From: Pseudomonadota bacterium
Lineage (GTDB): Bacteria > Pseudomonadota > Gammaproteobacteria > Pseudomonadales > Halieaceae
Reading direction: 5' to 3'
Length of the DNA stretch: 13,802 nucleotides
Assembly (NCBI GenBank): GCA_030591305.1
Contig: JAUVBI010000062.1
Span: 1 to 13,802, forward strand
A program made the position numbers and the translations under genes. Positions 8,301-13,802 of this stretch are shown here, one piece after another. Each line of letters begins with the position of its first letter. Positions within the stretch are counted from its first letter, which is position 1. A model generated the notes under the pieces. That model ran no database searches and had not been told where the DNA came from. It saw only the letters and a list, made by a program, of their open reading frames with translations.

Positions 8301-8581
8301 TGGGTGCCAGCATCGTAAACCAGACAGGGGTACTGGGGAATCTGGACAAGCTGCCAGGTATCAGCGGTGTCGAAATTGGCGCAGAGGGAACAGACGATGA
8401 CACCACGGCTACCGTGAGCGGTTATATTGGCAATAGAATATACTTGTCCTACGGCGTGGGTCTATATGAACCCATCAATGTGCTCACGGCCAGACTCTAT
8501 CTACAGACACGGCTGTGGCTGGAGGTCGTGAGCAGCCTGGACAATTCCCTGGACCTGTATTATTCGTTTGATATTGAATAA
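5321..8581 (+). CDS. tamB: TamB, translocation/assembly module inner-membrane-anchored subunit (DUF490)
   Basis: TamB spans the periplasm as a long hydrophobic beta-groove, anchored in the inner membrane and docking on TamA, and belongs to the AsmA-like bridge proteins. The 1086-residue product has an N-terminal anchor (MRRFF then a hydrophobic stretch to about residue 28). A very long, beta-rich, low-complexity-like middle follows, with recurring LSG, GSLS and GQ motifs. A C-terminal DUF490 domain occupies about 750-1086, including the conserved DPLLSNTESLSYLVRGRG segment near 960-977. It is somewhat shorter than E. coli TamB (1259). The start is a TTG inside the TTGA overlap with the tamA stop. 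It is the first usable start after an in-frame TGA at 5279, and starting later would destroy the membrane anchor. GGGGCGGAG just upstream may serve as a closely spaced binding site, so translation is probably coupled to tamA. Confidence 0.92.
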   Translation: MRRFFVKVLPLLAGSLLLVMAVLAAAPFTEFGTRMLLRSIAGLLPVQVEYVGGSLAGKIELSKVYLDTDSVTMDLRDIEAQLQLSCLWNSRFCFSHLAAGTIDVSWDGGSWHSGATEVRGSVAGSTIVVDSLQSVDALLTLTRPEGAREKPEDSSITLPIDLLLHRVTLERAAWEIYGTRHQHESITLKGRWVDQLLQLEQLELANSELGVLQATGQVRFSGDWPFELESSVNWKGSPFLADVLPHFISGTEIQTDSLANVPLLSPWRFLASGTMAEQSLSGDVAISGLGYAGLQLSFNARHLSPDTGQEGRAQLLFDRIELRDPQTQSELVGTGELYFGERIRWQLSVQSHGFSLPAISEELQGQLAGSFESSGHFSGETWGVALGDIDLQGAINDLPARIAGQLNLNETGSLSAIDLDADLNGASLQVVSQEGSSRNLGLQLTVAELGRWLPGSSGSLSASGSLSPVFKLSRLRGKVRDFQWRDVGFKQGDLSGWVDLTDSRAFKLRTVIKDAVINAVPLIELSLSASGNAQQQTLQLDSTGGIAISLVGESELSLEDAKGSLVLGGDVSSMASLLAEGYELSSKLKLVLNADWRGDASSPVAGEVQLLQPELRREMLGGQISRVSWDSASLFFNTQGDSLRLTAQGIKDKKKILSMHVSLPAQKDSGLSGELALHQLDLEDMQAFAPTLIGLKGIVDGQISLSGTGQQLLGHGQIELVDGGFSVVDTPTPVEALQLQIKLQGDKAEIRGGLLLGGGKLDISGSLGYNPEPFVELTLLGERETLLFPPSTRLLLSHNIVLRATTDYLDVSGDLIVHEGVLEHEELPKGAIALSEDVVVVGYVGPQPRSFDLGMDVQVTIEEQFKVVGSVVDVTVGGNLHLLQERGRPLQLFGNLNVVGGELRAYGQHLKVKRGTVVFSGAPENPALDMRAERIIARENITVGVELNGTLEAPVLEVYSDPLLSNTESLSYLVRGRGLDAGAGADGTALAISMGASIVNQTGVLGNLDKLPGISGVEIGAEGTDDDTTATVSGYIGNRIYLSYGVGLYEPINVLTARLYLQTRLWLEVVSSLDNSLDLYYSFDIE

Positions 8582-8627
8582 AGTTATACAATGGCCTAAA
8601 CCATTCCCACTTGTAAGAATTCAAACC

Positions 8628-8635
8628 TGAGGAAA
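8628..8635 (+). promoter_or_regulatory. Ribosome binding site of the nitrobindin-like gene
   Basis: A GAGGAAAA stretch ends about 5 nt before the ATG at 8641. The 59-nt gap after tamB also holds TATACA (8585-8590), but I see no -35 partner. The gene may be read from the tamAB transcript or from a weak promoter inside tamB. Confidence 0.6.
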
Positions 8636-8640
8636 ATTGC

Positions 8641-9225
8641 ATGAGTGAATTCACCACTATCGATGGCATTAACTACGGCCCGCTCGCCGCCCTACTGGGG
8701 GTTTGGAAAGGTGACAAAGGCGTGGACAGGGCACCGGAACCCGATGGCGAGGAGCGAAGCCCCTATTATGAAACCATTGTTTTTGAAGCTGCAGGTGATG
8801 TTGAAAATGCAGAGGAGCAGACGCTTGCCGTGGTGCGCTATCACCAGACGGTGAGCCTGAAATCGAACGACGAGGTGTTTCACGACCAGGTGGGGTACTG
8901 GCTGTGGGATTCTGCCGATAACACCATAGTAGAGACCTTCACGATTCCCCGGGCGGTTGCTGTAGTGGCAGGCGGTAAGCTGGGACAGCCAGAAAACCCT
9001 GGCCAGGAACTGGTTTTTGAGGTCGCCGCGCAGACAGGTTCCCTGGAATTCGGCATAGTGCAGGCCCCGTTTATGTACAATAAGGCGAAAACCACGGCGT
9101 TCAGCCATACGCTTACTGTCAACGGTGACGAGATGCGTTACAAGGAAACCACGGTGCTGGATATCTATGACAAAAAATCCTACGATCATACGGACGTGAA
9201 TACGCTTCACCGCCAAGCTGAGTGA
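8641..9225 (+). CDS. Nitrobindin-like heme-binding beta-barrel protein (DUF1794/FABP-like)
   Basis: This soluble protein of 194 residues lacks a signal peptide. LLGVWKGDKG (18-27) is the opening GxWxGxG-type motif of the nitrobindin/THAP4-like ten-stranded barrel. Two further family landmarks follow: FHDQVGYWLWD (80-90), and the C-terminal segment YDHTDVNTLHR (181-191), in which H183 is the likely proximal heme ligand. Nitrobindins bind ferric heme b and react with nitric oxide or peroxynitrite, which is known for family members but not shown here. Relative to the compact nitrobindins (about 160 residues) there are longer, acidic loops at about 27-42 and 50-62. The third glycine of the first motif is shifted by one position. 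The gene is 59 nt after tamB and its stop is 1 nt before the next start, so it is likely translated together with the DUF457 gene. Confidence 0.8.
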   Translation: MSEFTTIDGINYGPLAALLGVWKGDKGVDRAPEPDGEERSPYYETIVFEAAGDVENAEEQTLAVVRYHQTVSLKSNDEVFHDQVGYWLWDSADNTIVETFTIPRAVAVVAGGKLGQPENPGQELVFEVAAQTGSLEFGIVQAPFMYNKAKTTAFSHTLTVNGDEMRYKETTVLDIYDKKSYDHTDVNTLHRQAE

Positions 9226-9226
9226 A

Positions 9227-10231
9227 ATGGATCCGCTAACACAGGGTGTTTTAGGCGCAGCGCTTCCCCTGGGGACAGCGGCGAAAAAAAGAACGGCCGC
9301 CACAGCGGGTATTCTGGGTTTTCTGGCGGGTATGGCGGCAGACCTCGATGTGCTTATTCGCTCCAGTACCGACCCACTGTTGTTTCTGGAATATCACCGA
9401 CAATTTACCCACTCGCTTATTTTTATTCCACTGGGCGGGTTTATCTGTGCGTTGCTTTTACAGCCGCTGCTGGGAAAGCGACGTGGCCTGAGTTTTCGCC
9501 AGACCTATATTTTTTGTACCCTGGGTTATGCTACCCACGCTTTACTGGATGCCTGCACCAGCTATGGCACGATGTTGTTCTGGCCCTTTAGCGATGTTCG
9601 CATCGCCTGGAATACGATCTCTATAATCGATCCCCTGTTTACCCTTCCCATGCTGGCATTGGTTGTTCTGGCAGCGGTGAAGAAACGCCCGGCATTCGCG
9701 CGGATTGCATTGCTGTGGGGGCTTGCCTATATGAGTTTGGGCTTGTTACAGCGCAACCAGGCGATGGAGATGGGCTATGAAATTGCCCGGGAAAGAGGGC
9801 ATGAGCCCCTGCGCCTGGAGGCCAAGCCCAGCTTTGCCAACCTCCTGGTGTGGAAAATTGTCTACGAAACCGAGAGCCGTTTCTATGTGGATGCGGTGCG
9901 CGCGACGTTATCGCCCGAGGTGTTTGTCGGTAGTTCCATCCAAAAACTGCAGGTGGCACGGGATTTCCCCTGGCTCGATAGCAGCTCCCAGCAGGCGCGC
10001 GATATTGAACGCTTTAGCTGGTTCAGTGACGGCTACATTGCCCGCGACCCCTTGCATGAGAATCGCATTATCGATATTCGATACTCCATGATTCCCAATG
10101 AGATGATGCCTCTGTGGAGTATCGAGCTGAGCCGAAAAGCGGGCCTTGAAGAGCATGCCGCCTACCGGGTTCATCGTGAAACCATTGGAGATCCCGCCGT
10201 GCGCCTGAAAGCTATGGTAGTGGGAGGGTAG
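9227..10231 (+). CDS. Membrane-bound putative metal-dependent hydrolase (DUF457/YdjM family)
   Basis: MDPLTQGVLGAALP at the N-terminus and the conserved polar residues in the membrane segments are typical of the YdjM/DUF457 family (PF04307). AADLDVL (37-43) supplies D39 and D41. HRQFTHS (57-63) supplies H57 and H62. THALLDACTSYG (103-114) supplies H104 and D108, and IDPLF follows at 134-138. Together these form a likely metal site, by family analogy. Residues 1-170 contain about four hydrophobic segments. From about 175 to 334 the chain is soluble, with no domain I recognise. The substrate is unknown for the family, so the hydrolase label is a convention. There is only 1 nt after the preceding stop and no strong Shine-Dalgarno, which suggests coupled translation. 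The TAG stop (10229-10231) abuts the stop of the opposing permease. Confidence 0.82.
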   Translation: MDPLTQGVLGAALPLGTAAKKRTAATAGILGFLAGMAADLDVLIRSSTDPLLFLEYHRQFTHSLIFIPLGGFICALLLQPLLGKRRGLSFRQTYIFCTLGYATHALLDACTSYGTMLFWPFSDVRIAWNTISIIDPLFTLPMLALVVLAAVKKRPAFARIALLWGLAYMSLGLLQRNQAMEMGYEIARERGHEPLRLEAKPSFANLLVWKIVYETESRFYVDAVRATLSPEVFVGSSIQKLQVARDFPWLDSSSQQARDIERFSWFSDGYIARDPLHENRIIDIRYSMIPNEMMPLWSIELSRKAGLEEHAAYRVHRETIGDPAVRLKAMVVGG

Positions 10232-11557
10232 CTAGGACTCGGCTTGCCGTCTGTGCCCAAGGCCGACACTGAGTGTGTAAAAAAGGGCCCCTGATACAAT
10301 GATACCTGCGCACATCAAGGCCTCCACTGGCCGCTGTGCCACTGTGTAAACCAGTGTCCAACCGGTAATGCCCAGAAACAGGATGGGGGGAAGCGGGTAC
10401 AGCCAGGTTTTGTAGGGTCGCTCAAGGTCTGGCTGGGTCCAGCGCAGTACAAACACACCCAACACCGCAAAGAATGTATTCAGAGCCATGGTGGCGCCGG
10501 CGAAAATAAGAATGCTTTCGAACGATGAAGTCCACAGAAAAAGCAGGGTAACCACGCACTGAAGCAAAATGGCACGGGCGGGAACGCCATCCGCGTTGGT
10601 GACCCCCAGCTCCTTAAACGCAGGAAAATCCTGGCCGATGGCGTGCAGTACACGAGGTCCTGCCACAATCATTGCGCTCACTGTAGAAATTAGCAGCAGT
10701 GCCAATAAAACACCCATAACCGTAGCGCCTGTTTCACCAAAGGCGTATTGCGCGGCGACATAGCCCACTTCCACTTTGCCTGCCAGGGCGTCGATGGGGG
10801 CAGTAGACATGAAAACGTAGTTGAGGAGAATGTAGCACAGGGCTACCAGTACGGTGCTGCTCACCAGAATGATAGGCAGGTGCTTTTTGGGGTTTTGCAG
10901 CTCACCGCTGATGTAGGTCGCCGCATTCCAGCCAGAATAGGCGTAGTTCACAAAGATAAGTGAGACCGCAAAGCTACCCCCTAATAACAGGGCACCATCC
11001 CCCGCAACAGGTGTGAACAAGACTGGTTGTGGTGAATCGACCATGGACAGTGCCAGCACAGAGAAGCCGACAATGAGCAACAGCTTCATCGCGGTTAGAA
11101 TACTCTGTAGGCCCCCGCTGCTGGCGTGGCTGGTGCAGTGAATAGCGGTGAGAAACACCACCAGGCCGGTTGCCAACCACAGGGGTGACAGTGCCGGAAA
11201 AGCCGAACTGAAATAACTGCCGAAGGTGAGGGCGGCCAGGGCGGTGGGTGCGGCGAAACCAACTGTCGCCGACACCCAGCCAGAAATAAACCCCGCCATG
11301 GGGTGATAAATCTGCGAGAGGAAATTATATTCGCCTCCGGAGCGGGGCAGGGCGGCCCCCAACTCCGCGTAGCACAGGGCACCACAGAGGGCTGAGAGTC
11401 CGCCCACCGCCCACAGCATCAATATGACAAAGCCCGACTGGATCTCCAGCAATTGGAAGCCCAGGCTGGTGAATACGCCGGTGCCTATCATGTTGGCAAT
11501 GACGATGGCTGCGGCGACGCTGGGTTTGAACTTGCCAGTATGGTTTGCGGCTGCCAT
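10232..11557 (-). CDS. APC-family amino-acid permease
   Basis: The 441-residue protein is almost wholly hydrophobic, with about 12 membrane segments, as expected for the amino acid-polyamine-organocation superfamily. IGTGVFT (24-30) is the unwound TM1 substrate site. AELGAALPRSGGEYNFL (64-80) is the TM2-TM3 consensus (E-L-G...P-x-S-G-G-x-Y). YSGWNAATYISGELQNP (207-223) is the TM6 consensus, and RPYKTWLYP (380-388) lies in a late cytoplasmic loop. This pattern is that of LAT-like or SteT-like exchangers and symporters. The amino acid carried cannot be read from the sequence. A GGAG site lies 8 nt before the ATG (11566-11569 on the plus strand). The gene lies 156 nt downstream of the dehydrogenase on the same strand, so it could be the last gene of the receptor-dehydrogenase run or have its own promoter. 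It ends flush against the DUF457 gene. Confidence 0.88.
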   Translation of the reverse strand: MAAANHTGKFKPSVAAAIVIANMIGTGVFTSLGFQLLEIQSGFVILMLWAVGGLSALCGALCYAELGAALPRSGGEYNFLSQIYHPMAGFISGWVSATVGFAAPTALAALTFGSYFSSAFPALSPLWLATGLVVFLTAIHCTSHASSGGLQSILTAMKLLLIVGFSVLALSMVDSPQPVLFTPVAGDGALLLGGSFAVSLIFVNYAYSGWNAATYISGELQNPKKHLPIILVSSTVLVALCYILLNYVFMSTAPIDALAGKVEVGYVAAQYAFGETGATVMGVLLALLLISTVSAMIVAGPRVLHAIGQDFPAFKELGVTNADGVPARAILLQCVVTLLFLWTSSFESILIFAGATMALNTFFAVLGVFVLRWTQPDLERPYKTWLYPLPPILFLGITGWTLVYTVAQRPVEALMCAGIIVSGALFYTLSVGLGHRRQAES

Positions 11558-11620
11558 AAGGCAATCTCCAGATTCATTTATGGGTAGTTTACACGCAGTG
11601 GGGGCTACCTTGCCGCCTCT

Positions 11621-11649
11621 ATGCTAGTGGGCGCCGATTTCCTAAGCAA
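11621..11649 (-). promoter_or_regulatory. Weak candidate promoter of the permease
   Basis: On the minus strand TTGCTT (11649-11644) and TAGCAT (11626-11621) are separated by 17 nt. They match the sigma-70 consensus at three and four of six positions. The placement, about 65 nt before the ATG in a 156-nt gap, is reasonable, but the match is weak. Nothing else in the gap looks like a gene. Confidence 0.25.
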
Positions 11650-11694
11650 TAGAAAGGGCTATCAGATAGGTTTACTGGAGAAATAAAGTGTGAT

Positions 11695-11717
11695 TTGACG
11701 TTCTGGAGGAACGTTAA
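11695..11717 (-). terminator. Possible stem-loop terminator at the dehydrogenase stop
   Basis: The arms ACGTTC (11698-11703) and GAACGT (11709-11714) are perfectly complementary around a 5-nt loop. Extra A-T and G-U pairs extend the stem to about 9 bp. It overlaps the TAA stop of the dehydrogenase (11716-11714). Downstream on the minus strand there is no clear T-run, only scattered T residues, so termination efficiency is doubtful. Confidence 0.3.
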
Positions 11718-12460
11718 GAGCCAAACGCTTCCAGAATATTGGCGGGTATCAAGTTTTGTACATCGGTCTCTTTTGCTTCAACGAGGTCTGCTATTAAATG
11801 GAACACTTCTTCAGGGTCTAGCTGGTCTGAAGTAATACTATTACCAACCTCCCGGAACATTTCCGTATCGTTGTTTTGCAGAGAGTTCTCGCCAAACCAG
11901 CTCCACATGGAGTCGGCCATCCTGTCATTGAAGCCTGTGTCGTAAGGCCCCGGATTGATTAATGCGACATCGATACCTGTTTCGGCCAACTCAGCGCGCA
12001 ATGTCTTGCCCATTGCCTCAAGTGCATGCTTGCTCATGGTGTAAGCGCCAAAACTGGGTACGGTTACAAGCCCTCCAATTGAGGACATGATTAGAATACG
12101 CCCTCTGCCACGCGGGATCATTTGTTCGAGAACTTTTTGTGTGAGTGCCAGTGTTCCAATGACATTGACGTCCAGCACTTGACGGACACGCTGTAGGGGG
12201 ATGTCAGCCAGTGGACCACTTTGCCCCATGCCCGCATTGTTGACGAGGACATCTATATTCCATGCGGAAACCTTGTCTATATCGCTGCTGGTAATATCCA
12301 GTTTTTCAACTTTCAGGTTGGGAGGATGAGATGTGAATACATCGGCTTGCTCCTGCGTCTCAGTTGTCGCTATAACCTGATGGCCGCGACGGGCGAGTTC
12401 CAGCGCCGCACCTTTTCCAAAGCCCGACCCGGCACCTGTGATTAATATGGATTTTGACAT
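11714..12460 (-). CDS. Classical short-chain dehydrogenase/reductase
   Basis: This 248-residue cytosolic enzyme has the complete classical SDR set. TGAGSGFG (8-15) is the Rossmann glycine motif binding NAD(P). NNAG (74-77) stabilises the central sheet, and N99 is in DVNVIGT. S127, Y140 and K144 (YTMSK) form the catalytic centre, and NPGPYDTGF (169-177) is the cofactor loop. The residues after strand 2 (ATTET, 31-35) are neither the Asp of typical NAD users nor clear Arg residues for NADP, so cofactor preference is uncertain. The substrate is unknown. GGGGG (12467-12471, minus strand) lies 6 nt before the ATG. The gene follows the TonB-dependent receptor by 70 nt on the same strand, with a strong stem-loop in that gap. 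A permease lies downstream. Sampled GC is lower than in the permease and the genes further left. Confidence 0.9.
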   Translation of the reverse strand: MSKSILITGAGSGFGKGAALELARRGHQVIATTETQEQADVFTSHPPNLKVEKLDITSSDIDKVSAWNIDVLVNNAGMGQSGPLADIPLQRVRQVLDVNVIGTLALTQKVLEQMIPRGRGRILIMSSIGGLVTVPSFGAYTMSKHALEAMGKTLRAELAETGIDVALINPGPYDTGFNDRMADSMWSWFGENSLQNNDTEMFREVGNSITSDQLDPEEVFHLIADLVEAKETDVQNLIPANILEAFGS

Positions 12461-12493
12461 GGGTATCCCCCGAAGAAACGGTACATATAGTGC

Positions 12494-12525
12494 TCTGCCG
12501 CAAGTGTGTAATTACTTGCGGCAGA
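12494..12525 (-). terminator. Perfect 12-bp stem-loop after the TonB-dependent receptor
   Basis: TCTGCCGCAAGT (12494-12505) and ACTTGCGGCAGA (12514-12525) are exact reverse complements around the 8-nt loop GTGTAATT. The structure begins 6 nt after the receptor stop codon. It is very stable and correctly placed for a terminator or for protecting an mRNA 3' end. No T-run follows in the direction of receptor transcription, so it may be a partial terminator that reduces read-through into the dehydrogenase gene. Confidence 0.55.
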
Positions 12526-12530
12526 CCTGA

Positions 12531-13802
12531 TTAGTACTCGAGATTAACGGATAAGTACCATTCGCGGGGCGGGCTGTAGACGGCCTCCGTATAGCCTACG
12601 CCGGGCTGGAAAAAACCGGTGATAAGGCTTGTTTCATCTGTCAGGTTTCTTCCGCCCAGCACGACACTGACATGCTCGTTGGCGAGGTTCCACGTTAATG
12701 ATGCGTTGACAAATGTTGTGGAGGATTGAACCAGTTCAGCTGTGTTTTCGGCGTTGTTATACACCTTGGACTTATGGGTTAAATCGCTGCGTAATACTAT
12801 CTCGCCCAGGGAGTCGATATTGAAGAAGTAATCGAAGCCTACATAGGCACTAAATTCTGGCGCATTAGCCAGTTCGGGGCCAATGGGGAACGGTGGTGCT
12901 GACTTGTATTCGGCATCAAGATAACCGAGGGCTGCATTAATGTTCAACTGCTCAGTGGGTGCATACAACACATCCATTTCTATACCCTTGATTCTTGCGG
13001 CAGCCGCATTCTTAGTAATGGGAGCCACACCTGATTGAACCGTTAACTGTAGGTCATCAAAGTCAGTGGAAAACATGGCTAGGTTTATGCGCACTTTTTC
13101 AAAGTCTGTTTTTAGGCCAAACTCAATGGTCTCTGCAGTTTCTTCATCGAAGGGGATGGGGGTTTGATCAGCGGTGAATGCCGTTGTTCTACCACTAAAG
13201 CCGCCACTTTTAAAACCGGTTGAGTAAGACACATAGCCCATATAGTTATCATTCCAGCGATGTGACAGGTTAACAGTCCAGGTGGTGTTGCTAAAATCTA
13301 AATCAGCCGTTCCAGTACTTAGAGAGTTGCAATTATTGACGATGAAGCCGGGGGGAACACCCAGCGCATTTGCAACACCACAGTCCAGATGTACCTGGTC
13401 GTAGGATTTCTCTTCGTCGGTATAGCGCACACCCGCTGTAATACTGGTCTGCTCATTGATATCGTAAGTGCCCTGTGCAAATACGGCCCAGGAGGAGTTA
13501 TCAATGGTGTTTGCTTCATCCAGTGCGGCAAGTCCGTGCAATAGAGGAACAATAACGCGGTCTGTACCTTCTTCTTCAAATATGTAGACGCCAATGACGT
13601 TGCTAAAGCGTTCGCTTGAACCAATCAGCTGGAATTCCTGGCTGAACTGCTCGTGTGTATAGTCGTTGGTATGCGCGTCCAGGGTAAAAGGTGAGTGGTC
13701 TGGGTCCTGGCCGAATAGAGCGTCCAACTCTCGGTAGGCAGTAATTGACTTAAAGGAATAGGTGTCAGAGATGGCATAGTCAATGGTGAAGTTTAAACCC
13801 CA
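12531..13802 (-). CDS. TonB-dependent receptor, C-terminal barrel part (5' end outside window)
   Basis: The frame is open from the right edge of the window (WGLNFTIDYAISDTYSFKSI...) to a TAA at 12533-12531. About 423 residues are present, so the signal peptide, TonB box and plug domain lie outside. TonB-dependent receptors are outer-membrane barrels importing siderophores, cobalamin, carbohydrates or other bulky nutrients using TonB-ExbBD energy. The evidence is a run of alternating amphipathic strands. Typical barrel phrases include AYRELDALFGQD, HEQFSQEFQL, YSTGFKSGGFSGR and ETIEFGLKTDF. The closing strand is WYLSVNLEY, ending in an aromatic residue as expected for BAM recognition. The style resembles the large set of such receptors in marine gammaproteobacteria and sphingomonads. 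The ligand cannot be inferred; the downstream dehydrogenase and permease hint at import and metabolism of a small organic compound. There is no start codon in the window: the apparent start at 13727 is an internal TTG. Confidence 0.9.
   Translation of the reverse strand, partial: WGLNFTIDYAISDTYSFKSITAYRELDALFGQDPDHSPFTLDAHTNDYTHEQFSQEFQLIGSSERFSNVIGVYIFEEEGTDRVIVPLLHGLAALDEANTIDNSSWAVFAQGTYDINEQTSITAGVRYTDEEKSYDQVHLDCGVANALGVPPGFIVNNCNSLSTGTADLDFSNTTWTVNLSHRWNDNYMGYVSYSTGFKSGGFSGRTTAFTADQTPIPFDEETAETIEFGLKTDFEKVRINLAMFSTDFDDLQLTVQSGVAPITKNAAAARIKGIEMDVLYAPTEQLNINAALGYLDAEYKSAPPFPIGPELANAPEFSAYVGFDYFFNIDSLGEIVLRSDLTHKSKVYNNAENTAELVQSSTTFVNASLTWNLANEHVSVVLGGRNLTDETSLITGFFQPGVGYTEAVYSPPREWYLSVNLEY

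Noticed and set aside
8590..8605. AATGG/CCATT stem-loop after tamB
   Set aside because: It has only 5 bp, mostly A-T, and no T-run, so it is too weak to call a terminator.
8692..9303. Minus-strand open frame of 203 codons covering the nitrobindin-like gene
   Set aside because: The plus-strand gene has family motifs, a ribosome site and coupling to the next gene; the antisense frame has none.
1..13802. tRNA or rRNA genes, CRISPR array, insertion sequence, integrase or attachment site
   Set aside because: I saw no repeated spacer pattern, transposase or integrase motif, terminal inverted repeats or RNA-gene signatures. Nearly all bases are accounted for by protein genes.

Overview
The window looks like an ordinary chromosomal segment of a Gram-negative, probably marine, gammaproteobacterium. 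The evidence is a TamA/TamB outer-membrane biogenesis pair, a TonB-dependent receptor with the usual C-terminal barrel, a two-domain PPK2-type polyphosphate kinase, good Shine-Dalgarno sites and moderate-to-high GC. The Cellvibrionales/OM60-like assignment is an impression from protein style, not something I could test. I see no tRNA, rRNA, CRISPR array, insertion sequence, phage gene or toxin-antitoxin pair. No intergenic gap is longer than about 160 bases.

Left part (1-2841): the 3' end of a short-chain dehydrogenase on the + strand is followed after 27 nt by an unusually long glutathione-S-transferase-like protein. These converge on a minus-strand polyphosphate:AMP phosphotransferase (pap), which shares a 90-nt divergent promoter region with the next block.

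Centre (2932-10231, + strand): a compact run of five genes. They are a METTL7-like SAM methyltransferase, tamA (11-nt gap), tamB (4-nt TTGA overlap with tamA), then after 59 nt a nitrobindin-like heme-binding beta-barrel protein and a membrane-bound DUF457/YdjM-type putative metal-dependent hydrolase (1-nt gap). TamA in the outer membrane and TamB, anchored in the inner membrane and spanning the periplasm, act together in envelope assembly and lipid transfer. The roles of the other three genes in this run are not known from sequence.

Right part (10232-13802, minus strand): in transcription order, the C-terminal part of a TonB-dependent receptor (5' end outside the window), a classical short-chain dehydrogenase, and an APC-family amino-acid permease. 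The permease meets the DUF457 gene tail to tail with no gap, the two stop codons forming the palindrome TAGCTA. The dehydrogenase and receptor genes appear more AT-rich in sampled stretches than the genes to their left.

I did not find a clearly novel system. The more unusual points are the methyltransferase joined to tamAB, the oversized GST-like protein, the degenerate first domain of the phosphotransferase, the coupled nitrobindin/DUF457 pair, and a perfect 12-bp stem-loop between the receptor and the dehydrogenase.
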